Below are positions 45,601-52,927 of a DNA stretch of 64,000 nt, in pieces. Under the pieces are notes generated by a model that was not told the DNA's origin, did not search any database, and worked only from the letters and a program-made list of their open reading frames with translations. The DNA lies in NCBI RefSeq assembly GCF_036788415.1, contig NZ_DAIQNN010000004.1:32308-96307 (forward strand). Reading direction: 5' to 3'. Numbering within the stretch: the stretch's first letter is position 1; every line of letters begins with the position of its first letter. Made by a program: the position numbers and the translations under genes. The stretch comes from Rubrimonas sp036788415 (lineage in GTDB: Bacteria; Pseudomonadota; Alphaproteobacteria; Rhodobacterales; Rhodobacteraceae).

Positions 45601-46604
45601 GCTGCGACGACGGCGCGGCCTGTGCCGCGACGTCCGAGGCGCCGGCGCGGCGGGCGCCGCCGCGGTTGGCGTTGCGGGAGCCGGCGGAGGTCCTCGCATT
45701 CGAGGCGCCCGCGCTGTTCGCGGAAGCTGCGGGCGATGCGCTCGCGCTCGCCGCCTTTGCCGAGCCCTGGCCCGGCGAGATGGCGGTCTACGCCAGCGAG
45801 GACGGGGAAGACTGGCGGGCCATCGCTGGCGTATCGCGCGCGGCGGTGATGGGCGAACTTGTCGAGCCGATGGCGGCGGCGGCGCCCGGGCGGCTCGCGC
45901 CGGGGCCGCAGTTGGAGCTGCGTCTCTATGGTGGCACGCTCGAGAGCCTGTCCTCGGCGCGGATGCTGGCGGGAGGCAATCTCGCGGCGATCCGTGCGCC
46001 GGGTGCGGAAATCTGGGAGCTCGTGCAGTTCGCAAGCGCGGAGCTGCTCGGTCCGCGCCGCTACCGGCTGTCGGACGTCCTGCGGGGGCAGGCGGGGACC
46101 GACGCCGCAGCGGCGCAAATCGCGCCTGTCGGCTCGCGGTTCCTGCTGCTCGACGCGGCGGTTCTTCGCCTGGGAGTTCCGGCGGCGCAGCGCGGCGCGC
46201 CGATGCGGCTGCGAGTCGGGGCGGCGCATCTTCGCGTGGACGATCCCGCCTTCGTGGAGGTCGCGGCGACGGCGACGGGGGCATCTGCGGGGCCGCTCGC
46301 CCCGGCGCAGCTGCGTGCGGAGGTCCAGGCGGACGGCGCCCTGGCGGCGCGGTGGGTTGCGCGCCGACGGGGCGATGCGGATGTCTGGGCCGATGGCGAA
46401 GATGCGGCGGCGGGATCGGAGTCTTTCCTGGTGCAGGTCTGGCGCGATGGCGCTCTCGCGGTCGAGGCGCTCGCTGGATCGCCCCTTTTCGTCTGGCGTC
46501 CCGAGACGGCGTTTGCGCCGGGCGAGGTTTGGGAAATCGCGGTCGCGGAACTGGCGGACCGGCGTGTCGCCGGACCTGAAACGAGAGCGGTGATCGATGT
46601 CTGA
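42672..46604 (+). CDS. GTA gene 15: megatron (baseplate / host-specificity protein)
   Basis: A 1310-residue multidomain tail protein. Residues 1-60 are Gly/Ala-rich and hydrophobic, a possible membrane-penetrating segment. Around residues 365-680 lies the GTA TIM-barrel-like domain (MDVTPGSGLPDPYG, DNYMPLTDWRDG, KPIWFTEIGCASVDKGANQP). A phage-tail baseplate domain and fibronectin-like C-terminal modules follow. It forms the baseplate and contacts the recipient. It overlaps the next gene by 8 nt and has no frame disruption. Confidence 0.94.
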   Translation: MATLLLSAAGAALGGAAGGALGGGVAALGSAALGRAVGAVAGAAIDQQLLGAGGRAVATPSLDSLRVQGVREGAPIGMAFGRTRIAGAVIWASRFRTIDSSRRFGGKGSGARVSQRSITLGLAIGLCEGPIERIGRVWADGRLLNVRDVAMRLHRGEEDQLPDPLIAAVEGAEAAPAYRGLAYLVFEEFDLAPYGERVPQFSVEVFRLPSVERGKGRAFPPAVRDLVEAVALSPGSGEAVLATEIVRRRLDPGVSKAENVNSVDGRPDLLVALDQLEEAAPACRSVSLVVSWFGDDLRCGRCSISPAVEEREKRTEPRDWRVGGIGRAEARLVGRDGAGRPVFGGTPSDASVAQALNELRRRGLKAMFYPFILMDVTPGSGLPDPYGAAEQPAYPWRGRITLELAPGRPGSSDQTAAAEAEVAAFFGAAQVGDFVADGDALRYVGPPEWSLRRFVLHYAHLCALTGGVDAFCIGSELRGLTTIRSARARYPAVEALRALARDVRTILGPDVRLTYAADWSEYFGHHPQDGSGDAIFHLDPLWADPAIDAVGVDNYMPLTDWRDGPAHLDAQEARSIYELDYLRSRIEGGEGFDWHYASEADRAAQVRSPILDGAYGEDWIFRFKDIRSWWSQPHHDRIGGVRDSAPTAWAPGSKPIWFTEIGCASVDKGANQPNLFVDPKSSESRLPAFSTGARDDHMQARFLQAVLGYWRDAANNPEAALYDGRMVETAATHVWTWDARPWPDFPERLDVWSDGANHALGHWATGRLGAADLAEVVAEICAAAGVVDIDVAELQGAVTGYAFPAGATARQALQPLMTAFGFDAIESGGRVRFTMRPATSATRIEAADCVAPEGRGGGEGSVRLTRSAALDAPAAVRLSYPDAAAQYELATVEARNPTCGAGRVEAVDTAVVLDGGRARALAERWLDAASAARERLDCALPPSALRLEPGDAVRFGDAVYRIDEASERGGRDVVATRCDDGAACAATSEAPARRAPPRLALREPAEVLAFEAPALFAEAAGDALALAAFAEPWPGEMAVYASEDGEDWRAIAGVSRAAVMGELVEPMAAAAPGRLAPGPQLELRLYGGTLESLSSARMLAGGNLAAIRAPGAEIWELVQFASAELLGPRRYRLSDVLRGQAGTDAAAAQIAPVGSRFLLLDAAVLRLGVPAAQRGAPMRLRVGAAHLRVDDPAFVEVAATATGASAGPLAPAQLRAEVQADGALAARWVARRRGDADVWADGEDAAAGSESFLVQVWRDGALAVEALAGSPLFVWRPETAFAPGEVWEIAVAELADRRVAGPETRAVIDV

Positions 46605-47310
46605 GACGCGGCATTTCAAGGCGCCTTTCCTTGCGGCGGGGCAGGCGCAGAAGCATGTGACGGTCAACGAGGCGCTGGCGCGGATCGACGCGCTCGCCGC
46701 CCCCAAAGCGCTCAGCCGAATGCGGTCCGACCCTCCGCCGGCGCCGCAGGACGGCGATCTGTACATCGTTGGCGCGGCGGCCAGCGGCGCGTGGAACGGG
46801 GCGGAAGGCGCCTTCGCGCTTTACGACAATGGCGGGTGGCGGCTGGTCGCGCCGAGCGCCGGGACGGAGGCCTGGGTCCTCGACGAGGGGGTGCGACTCG
46901 CGCATGACGGCGCGGGCTGGACGGAGGCGCAGGGCGCCTGGGCGCTCGGGGCGGGATGCCGCTTCGGCGTGAGCGTTGCGGATCATCTCGTCGCGGCGGG
47001 CGCGGCGTCGACGACGGCGCCGCTGATCCCCGCGAAGTCCGTCGTCTTCGGAGTGACGGCGCGGGTTCTCGCGCCGTTGTCGGGGGCGGGGTTGACGTCG
47101 TGGCGGCTCGGCGTTCCGGACGGACCGGGGCGCTATGGCGCCGGCTACGGGATCGAGCTGAACGCCTATGCGGACGGTCTCACATCCGGGCCGCTGACCT
47201 ATTACGAGGCGACGCCGCTGATGCTGGAGGCGGAGGGCGGCGACTTCGCCTCGGGGACGATCCGGCTGGCGGTGCACCACCTCGTGCTGGTTCCGCCGAG
47301 GGCCGTATGA
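46597..47310 (+). CDS. DUF2793 protein at the end of the GTA cluster
   Basis: A 237-residue DUF2793 protein. HFKAPFLAAGQAQKHVTVNEALARID is the family signature, and the GDLYIVGAAASGAWNG repeat-like part follows. The remaining C-terminal half is Gly/Ala-rich and beta-like. Members follow tail-fibre genes in phages and GTAs, suggesting a fibre or receptor-binding accessory. Its start overlaps gene 15 by 8 nt, so it belongs to the same transcript. Confidence 0.88.
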   Translation: MSETRHFKAPFLAAGQAQKHVTVNEALARIDALAAPKALSRMRSDPPPAPQDGDLYIVGAAASGAWNGAEGAFALYDNGGWRLVAPSAGTEAWVLDEGVRLAHDGAGWTEAQGAWALGAGCRFGVSVADHLVAAGAASTTAPLIPAKSVVFGVTARVLAPLSGAGLTSWRLGVPDGPGRYGAGYGIELNAYADGLTSGPLTYYEATPLMLEAEGGDFASGTIRLAVHHLVLVPPRAV

Positions 47311-47693
47311 TGGATGCTGCGGACGACCCGACGCTGGAAGACCTGCTGGCGGTGGCGCGCTTCGGCCATGCCTTCGCGGGTTCTCGCGCGGGGGTCGATC
47401 TGACGGCGGCGATGCGGGCGGTGCGTCGGCGCGCATTGATCGCCGGACGGCATCGCGCGGCGCGTGGTGCGGCGCATCCTCGGTTCGGGGACGGTTCGAT
47501 CTCGGCGGCGAGCGCTCTGGCCTTGCGGGCGCTCGGCGTTCGAGAGGGGGAGATCGTGCGCTTTCGCGACCTCATTCCGGCGCTCGGGGCCGCTTGCGCG
47601 GTCTGGGGCGAGCAGCGCGGGCAATGCATTTCCAATGGAGAGAATCATGGAATCGATTATCGGAATTATAGGCGCGATCCATGCGCATCCTGA
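47307..47693 (+). CDS. Unrecognised 128-aa protein after the DUF2793 gene
   Basis: The ATG at 47307 overlaps the DUF2793 stop (ATGA), which supports translation. The protein is Ala/Arg-rich and helical, with GRHRAARGAAHPRFGDGSIS near residue 48. That segment resembles small Rhodobacterales proteins of unknown function, but I cannot name the family with confidence. No signal peptide or membrane helix is seen. Its last 47 nt overlap the next small gene in another frame, so the C-terminus is less secure. Confidence 0.5.
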   Translation: MMDAADDPTLEDLLAVARFGHAFAGSRAGVDLTAAMRAVRRRALIAGRHRAARGAAHPRFGDGSISAASALALRALGVREGEIVRFRDLIPALGAACAVWGEQRGQCISNGENHGIDYRNYRRDPCAS

Positions 47694-47868
47694 GATTCTG
47701 GTTGATGCGTGTTTCGCGCTGATCGCGCTCGCTTCGCTCGTGACGGCGGTCACGCCGACGCCGCGCGACGACGCCTTCGTGGGCAAACTCTACAAGATCG
47801 TCGAGGCGCTGGCGCTGAACATCGGGCGCGCCAAGGACTTGCCGCCAAACCGCACCCCTGCGCCCTGA
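47647..47868 (+). CDS. Small one-helix membrane protein, possible holin-like phage protein
   Basis: A 73-residue protein starting ESIIGIIGAIHAHP. It has one hydrophobic segment (about residues 15-36, EILVDACFALIALASLVTAV) and a C-terminal stretch TPTPRDDAFVGKLYKIVEALALNIGRAK. That C-terminal pattern recalls small phage membrane proteins near lysis genes. ATG 47647 has GGAGAG about 5 nt upstream. Holin function is an inference from size, topology and position only. Confidence 0.65.
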   Translation: MESIIGIIGAIHAHPEILVDACFALIALASLVTAVTPTPRDDAFVGKLYKIVEALALNIGRAKDLPPNRTPAP

Positions 47869-47875
47869 TCGCGCA

Positions 47876-47900
47876 GGGCCGCAGGGTTGATTTGCGGCCC
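47876..47900 (+). terminator. Stem-loop at the end of the GTA cluster
   Basis: GGGCCGCA (47876-47883) pairs perfectly with TGCGGCCC (47893-47900) around a 9-nt loop, 8 nt after the last small GTA-linked gene and before cysE. No real T-run follows (GATTTT begins 10 nt later), so termination would be partial. Confidence 0.4.
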
Positions 47901-47941
47901 TCGACGCCCGATTTTGCGGGCTACGCAGGACGGGGGAGGCG

Positions 47942-48754
47942 ATGTCGGAACGGAAGCTCCGCGAGGCTTCGATACGGGCGGTCGATCCCGTATGGAGCGC
48001 GATACGCGACGAGGCCGCGGCGATGGCGGCGGCCGAACCTTTGGTGGCGAGCCTCGTCCATGAGGTGATCCTCCACCACGACTCGCTCGAGGCGGCGCTG
48101 AGCTATCGGCTGGCGCAGAAGCTGGGCGATACTGAACTCCCCCAGATGCTGCTGCGCGAACTGGCCGAGGAGGCGTTCGCACAGGATCCCGAGATCGGCG
48201 TGGCGGTCCGCGCCGACATCGTCGCCGTGCGTGAGCGCGATCCCGCATGCCATCGCTTCATCGACCCGGTGCTGTTCTTCAAGGGTTTCCAAGGGCTGAC
48301 GGCGCAGCGGGTCGCACATTCGCTGTGGCGGGCGGACAGACGCGACCTCGCGCTGTTCATCCAGATGCGGATGTCGGAGCGGTTCTCAACCGACATTCAC
48401 CCCGGAGCGCGCATCGGCAAGGGCGTGATGATCGACCATGCGCACGCCATCGTCATCGGCGAAACGGCGGTCGTCGGCGACGACGTTTCGATGCTGCATG
48501 ACGTCACGCTCGGCGGCACCGGCAAGGCGGACGGCGATCGCCACCCCAAGATCGGCGTTGGCGTGCTGATCGGTGCGGGGGCGAAGATCCTCGGGAACAT
48601 CACGGTCGGCGCGCACAGCCGGGTCGCGGCGGGGTCGGTCGTGCTGCAGGATGTGCCTCCCTGCAAGACAGTCGCGGGCGTGCCGGCCCGGGTGGTGGGG
48701 GATGCGGGGTGCGCGCATCCCTCGCACAGCATGAACCACAATCTGCGAGACTAA
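47942..48754 (+). CDS. cysE: Serine O-acetyltransferase
   Basis: A 270-residue enzyme making O-acetylserine, the carbon skeleton for cysteine. The N-terminal helical domain ends near residue 150. The left-handed beta-helix follows: STDIHPGARIGKGVMIDHAHAIVIGETAVVGDDV, with catalytic His in IDHAH. The final GAGAKILGNITVGAHSRVAAGSVVL is the acyltransferase hexapeptide region. A GGGGGAGG site precedes the ATG. cysE flanking the GTA cluster is the arrangement known in Rhodobacter. Confidence 0.95.
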   Translation: MSERKLREASIRAVDPVWSAIRDEAAAMAAAEPLVASLVHEVILHHDSLEAALSYRLAQKLGDTELPQMLLRELAEEAFAQDPEIGVAVRADIVAVRERDPACHRFIDPVLFFKGFQGLTAQRVAHSLWRADRRDLALFIQMRMSERFSTDIHPGARIGKGVMIDHAHAIVIGETAVVGDDVSMLHDVTLGGTGKADGDRHPKIGVGVLIGAGAKILGNITVGAHSRVAAGSVVLQDVPPCKTVAGVPARVVGDAGCAHPSHSMNHNLRD

Positions 48755-48794
48755 GCCGCCGCACGCGTCCGCTCGGCGGCTCCTCGCCATGCGA

Positions 48795-50078
48795 TCAGGC
48801 GAGCATCGATAGGGGCTCTTCCAGCCTCTCCTTGACGCTCTGCAGGAATTGCGCGCCCAGCGCCCCGTCGATGACGCGATGATCGACGGAGAGCGTGACC
48901 GACATCACCGTTGCGGTCTCGACGCGGTCCTCGCGCGCGATGGGTTTGCGCACGCCGGCGCCGACAGCGAGGATCGCGGCGTGGGGCGGATTGATGACCG
49001 CGTCGAAATTGTCGATCCCGAACATCCCGAGATTGGAGATCGCGAAGGCCCCGCCCTGATACTCCTGCGGCGCGAGCTTGCGTGACCGCGCGCGGGCGGC
49101 GAGGTCCTTCATCGCGTCCGACACGGCGGAAAGGGAAAGACGGTCGGCGTTGCGGATCACCGGGGTGAACAGCCCGCCCTCGACCGCGACCGCGACGGCG
49201 AGATCGACTTCGGCGAAGCGCAGGATGCGATCCCCCGCCCAGACCGCGTTGCAAGCTCCATGCTCTGCGAGCGCGAGGGCGCAGGCCTTGATGATGAAGT
49301 CGTTGACCGAGACCTTCACGCCGCGCGACGCCAGCTTGGCGTTGATCTGGCCACGCAGAGCCAGGAGCGCGTCGAGTTCGATGTCTCGACGCAGGTAGAA
49401 ATGGGGTATGGTCTGCTTGGCCTCGGTGAGGCGGGCGGCGACCGTCTTGCGCATGCCGTCGAGCGCCACCTCCTCGAAGGGGCGGTCGGCATAAAGACGC
49501 TTGACCGCCTCGGCGGAGGGAGCCGACGCAACGGCGGGCGCGCTCGCTGCGGTGGGCGCTGGCGCGGCGACGCTCGGAAGCGGCTGAGCCGGTTTGGGCT
49601 GTGCGACGGGCGAGGCGGACTCGACGTCGCGTCTGACGATGCGCCCGTTCGGGCCGCTTCCTGCGATCGCGCCAAGGTCGAGACCCTTCGCGGCGGCGAT
49701 CCGGCGCGCCAGAGGAGAAGCGGCGACGCGAGCGCCGTTCACGGCGCGCGAACTCTGCGGCGACGCGGTCGCCGGCGTGGCTGCTGACGCGGGAGGGGCC
49801 GAAGGGGCCGCAGGGACGTCGCCCACCTCGGTCTCGCCCTCTTCGAGCAGCAGGGCGATGGGCGTGTTGACCTTCACGCCGCTCGATCCCTCCGCGACGA
49901 GCAGTTTGCCCACGATCCCTTCATCGACCGCCTCGACTTCCATCGTAGCCTTGTCGGTCTCGATCTCGGCGATCACGTCGCCGGCGCTGACGCGGTCGCC
50001 TTCCTTGATCAGCCATTTCGCGAGCGCGCCTTCCTCCATGGTCGGGGACAGCGCGGGCATCGTCACCTGTATCGACAT
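48795..50078 (-). CDS. pdhC: Pyruvate dehydrogenase E2 (dihydrolipoamide acetyltransferase)
   Basis: A 427-residue E2 core of the pyruvate dehydrogenase complex. One N-terminal lipoyl domain (ETDKATMEVEAVDEG, lipoyl Lys near 44) is followed by an Ala/Pro linker, a peripheral subunit-binding domain (SPLARRIAAAKGLDLGAIAG, about 132-168) and the catalytic domain ending VDHRVIDGALGAQFLQ. It is the last gene of pdhA-pdhB-pdhC and is convergent with cysE. Confidence 0.96.
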   Translation of the reverse strand: MSIQVTMPALSPTMEEGALAKWLIKEGDRVSAGDVIAEIETDKATMEVEAVDEGIVGKLLVAEGSSGVKVNTPIALLLEEGETEVGDVPAAPSAPPASAATPATASPQSSRAVNGARVAASPLARRIAAAKGLDLGAIAGSGPNGRIVRRDVESASPVAQPKPAQPLPSVAAPAPTAASAPAVASAPSAEAVKRLYADRPFEEVALDGMRKTVAARLTEAKQTIPHFYLRRDIELDALLALRGQINAKLASRGVKVSVNDFIIKACALALAEHGACNAVWAGDRILRFAEVDLAVAVAVEGGLFTPVIRNADRLSLSAVSDAMKDLAARARSRKLAPQEYQGGAFAISNLGMFGIDNFDAVINPPHAAILAVGAGVRKPIAREDRVETATVMSVTLSVDHRVIDGALGAQFLQSVKERLEEPLSMLA

Positions 50079-50090
50079 GTCCGTCGCTCC

Positions 50091-51434
50091 TCAGCGGTAG
50101 CAGACGGCGCGCGCCGCCTCGATCACTTCGGCGGTCGTCAAGAGCGCGAGCTTCTCCAGATTCGCCGCGTAAGGCATCGGAACGTCCTTGCCTGCGAGGC
50201 TGAGCACCGGCGCGTCGAGATCGTCGAAGGCCTCGCGCATCAGCACGGCTGCGACATGCTCGCCGATGGCGCCCACCGGCCACCCTTCCTCGACCGTGAT
50301 GCAGCGATTGGTCCGGCGGACCGACTCCACGACAGTGTCGGTGTCCATCGGGCGCAGGCTTCGAAGGTCGATCACCTCAGCTTCCAGCCCGTCCTTCGCC
50401 AGTGCTTCGGCTGCGGCGAGCGCGTAGGTCATGCCGATCCCGAAGCTGACGATGGTCAGGTCGTCGCCGCGCCTGGCGATCCGGGCCTTGCCGATCGGCA
50501 CCGTGAAGTCGTCGAGCTGCGGAACGTCGAAGGACTTTCCGTAGAGAATCTCGTTCTCCAGGAAGATGACCGGATTGGGGTCGCGGATCGCGCTCTTGAG
50601 CAGCCCCTTCGCGTCCGACGCCGAGTAGGGCATCACGACCTTCAGGCCCGGGATATGGGCGAACCACGCCGCGTAACATTGGCTGTGCTGGGCGGCGACG
50701 CGTGCCGCCGCGCCGTTGGGGCCGCGGAACACGATGGGGCAGCCCATCTGGCCGCCGGACATGTAGAGCGTCTTGGCGGCGGAGTTGATGATCTGATCCA
50801 TCGCCTGCATGGCGAAGTTGAACGTCATGAACTCCACGATGGGCCGCAGACCGCCGAAGGCCGCGCCGACGCCGATCCCGGCGAAGCCATGTTCGGTGAT
50901 CGGGGTGTCGACGACGCGTTTCGAACCGAACTCGTCGAGCAGCCCCTGGGTGATCTTGTAGGCGCCCTGATACTCGGCGACTTCCTCCCCCATGACGAAA
51001 ACGGTCGGGTCGCTGCGCATCTCCTCGGCCATCGCGTCGCGCAGCGCTTCGCGCACGGTCTGGGGCTTGAACGCGGTTCCCTCGGGGACTTCGGGTTCGA
51101 GCGGAGCGACCGCGCGCGGGGTCGCCGGCGCTGCGGGCGCCGCCGCGGCTGGCGCGGGGGCCGCCTTTGGCGCAGGCGCCGCCGAGGGCGCCTCGTCGCC
51201 CTCGAGCCGTGCGATCGGCGTGTTGACCTTCACACCGCTGGCGCCTTCGGCCACGAGAAGCTCGGCGATCACGCCCTCGTCCACCGCCTCCACTTCCATT
51301 GTCGCCTTGTCGGTCTCGATCTCGGCGATGACGTCGCCGGCCTTCACCGCGTCTCCGGATTTGACGATCCAGCGCGCGAGCGTGCCTTCCTCCATGGTCG
51401 GAGAGAGGGCGGGCATCAGAATGTCGATGGGCAT
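50091..51434 (-). CDS. pdhB: Pyruvate dehydrogenase E1 beta subunit with N-terminal lipoyl domain
   Basis: A 447-residue subunit. An N-terminal lipoyl domain (residues 1-78, ETDKATMEVEAVDEGV) and an Ala/Pro linker precede the transketolase-like E1 beta part (EALRDAMAEEMRSDPTVFVMGEEVAEYQGAYKIT). The extra lipoyl domain is the normal alphaproteobacterial arrangement. It lies 12 nt from pdhC and 14 nt from pdhA. Confidence 0.96.
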   Translation of the reverse strand: MPIDILMPALSPTMEEGTLARWIVKSGDAVKAGDVIAEIETDKATMEVEAVDEGVIAELLVAEGASGVKVNTPIARLEGDEAPSAAPAPKAAPAPAAAAPAAPATPRAVAPLEPEVPEGTAFKPQTVREALRDAMAEEMRSDPTVFVMGEEVAEYQGAYKITQGLLDEFGSKRVVDTPITEHGFAGIGVGAAFGGLRPIVEFMTFNFAMQAMDQIINSAAKTLYMSGGQMGCPIVFRGPNGAAARVAAQHSQCYAAWFAHIPGLKVVMPYSASDAKGLLKSAIRDPNPVIFLENEILYGKSFDVPQLDDFTVPIGKARIARRGDDLTIVSFGIGMTYALAAAEALAKDGLEAEVIDLRSLRPMDTDTVVESVRRTNRCITVEEGWPVGAIGEHVAAVLMREAFDDLDAPVLSLAGKDVPMPYAANLEKLALLTTAEVIEAARAVCYR

Positions 51435-51448
51435 CGCTGCTCTTCCCC

Positions 51449-52441
51449 TCAGGCCTGCGCGTAGATGTCGGTCCAGAGCTCGGCTTCGTCCGGCTCGGGG
51501 CTCTCCTGAGCGAAAGTCGCGGCGTCGTTGACCTGCGCCTTCACTTCCCTGTCGATCTCCTTGAAGCGCTCCTCCTCGACGCCCATTGCCAGAAGCAGGG
51601 CGCGCACATGCTCGATGGGGTCCTTCTCCTCGCGCATCTTCGTCACTTCCTCGCGGGTGCGGTATTTCGCGGGGTCCGACATCGAGTGACCGCGATAGCG
51701 GTAGGTGTTCATCTCGAGGATGTAGGGGCCCTTGCCCGAGCGGCAGTGATCAAGCGCCTTCTCCCCCGCCGCCTTGACCGCCACGAAGTCCATCCCGTCC
51801 ACCGCCTCGCCGGGGATCGAGAAGGCTGCGCCGCGCGTGTAATAGGCCGGCGTGGAGGACGAGCGCGCCACCGAAGTCCCCATCGCGTACTTGTTGTTCT
51901 CGATCACGAAGATCACCGGCAACGCCCAGAGCGCGGCCATGTTGAAGCTTTCGTAGACCTGACCCTGATTTGCCGCCCCGTCGCCGAAATAGACGAGGCT
52001 GACCTTGCCGTTCTCCAGATACTTGTTCGCGAAGCCGAGGCCCGCGCCGAGCGGGACCTGCGCGGCGACGATCCCGTGGCCGCCGAAGAAGTGCTTCTCG
52101 CGGCTGAACATGTGCATCGAGCCGCCCTTGCCCTTGGAATAGCCCCCGGCGCGCCCCGTGAGTTCGGCCATCACGCCCTTGGGGTCCATGCCGCAGGCGA
52201 GCATGTGGCCGTGGTCGCGATAGGAGGTCGTCGTCTGGTCGCCGTCCTCGGTCGCCGCCGTCAGCCCGACCACCACCGCCTCCTGCCCGATATAGAGATG
52301 GCAGAAGCCGCCGATCAGCCCCATGCCGTAGAGCTGGCCCGCCTTCTCCTCGAAGCGGCGGATCAGCAGCATGTCGCGATAGGCCTTTAAAAGGTCGTCC
52401 TGCGACGGCTCGGCCGCTTTCCTGGTCCGGCGTGTGGCCAC
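51449..52441 (-). CDS. pdhA: Pyruvate dehydrogenase E1 alpha subunit
   Basis: A 330-residue thiamine-diphosphate subunit that decarboxylates pyruvate. The cofactor motif spans FGDGAANQGQVYESFNMAALW to IFVIENNKYAMGTS, and the phosphorylation-loop region is TYRYRGHSMSDPAKYRTREEV. The start is GTG 52441 with GGGGAGGAG upstream. A TTAATC-containing AT-richer patch in the 101-nt gap behind ftsB may hold its promoter. Confidence 0.96.
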   Translation of the reverse strand: MATRRTRKAAEPSQDDLLKAYRDMLLIRRFEEKAGQLYGMGLIGGFCHLYIGQEAVVVGLTAATEDGDQTTTSYRDHGHMLACGMDPKGVMAELTGRAGGYSKGKGGSMHMFSREKHFFGGHGIVAAQVPLGAGLGFANKYLENGKVSLVYFGDGAANQGQVYESFNMAALWALPVIFVIENNKYAMGTSVARSSSTPAYYTRGAAFSIPGEAVDGMDFVAVKAAGEKALDHCRSGKGPYILEMNTYRYRGHSMSDPAKYRTREEVTKMREEKDPIEHVRALLLAMGVEEERFKEIDREVKAQVNDAATFAQESPEPDEAELWTDIYAQA

Positions 52442-52542
52442 GGTCGGCTCCTCCCCTCGATGTTCACGGCGCTGCGGCCGCTTCCGTTGTTGAGATTAAG
52501 GGATAACCCGCCGGCGCGAAACGGGGTGCGCTGTTGCGTCCT

Positions 52543-52854
52543 TCAGGGAAGGCGGATCTCGTCGGATCGCATCAGCCCGAGCACGGCGCGGGCGCGCTCG
52601 TCGAGGAGGTCCAGATCGAGCGCGCTCGCGCTCAGCCCCGCCGTCAGTGTCTCGAGCTGGGCGCGCTCGGCGCGCAGCGCGGCGAGGTCCTCGACCAGCG
52701 CCGCGCGCTCGGCTTCGATCTCCATGAGCGCGAAAACCCCGTAATCTCCCTGAATGGCGTAATGCGCGAAGTTCACGACCGCGACGAAAACCAGCAGGAG
52801 CGCCGCGCCGTCGATCAGGCGCAAACGACCGGCCTCATGTTCTGGTTCGGGCAT
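52543..52854 (-). CDS. ftsB: FtsB/DivIC-type septum formation initiator
   Basis: A 103-residue bitopic protein with a single membrane helix (about residues 13-30) followed by a periplasmic coiled coil (ALMEIEAERAALVEDLAALR, AERAQLETL) and a short C-terminal tail with ERARAVLGLMRSDEIRLP. This is the FtsB/DivIC plan, and its place just downstream of eno matches many proteobacteria. It belongs to the FtsQLB division complex. Confidence 0.88.
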   Translation of the reverse strand: MPEPEHEAGRLRLIDGAALLLVFVAVVNFAHYAIQGDYGVFALMEIEAERAALVEDLAALRAERAQLETLTAGLSASALDLDLLDERARAVLGLMRSDEIRLP

Positions 52855-52927
52855 GCGCGCTCTCCGAATTCACGCCCCGACTATGCCGTGCGCCGCCGGT
52901 GCGGCAAAGCGATTTCGGCGCGGATGC

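Noticed and set aside
45262..47436. A 724-codon minus-strand open frame opposite the end of GTA gene 15 and the DUF2793 gene
   Set aside because: Same mirrored-codon artefact; poly-Arg/Pro sequence and no ribosome-binding site.
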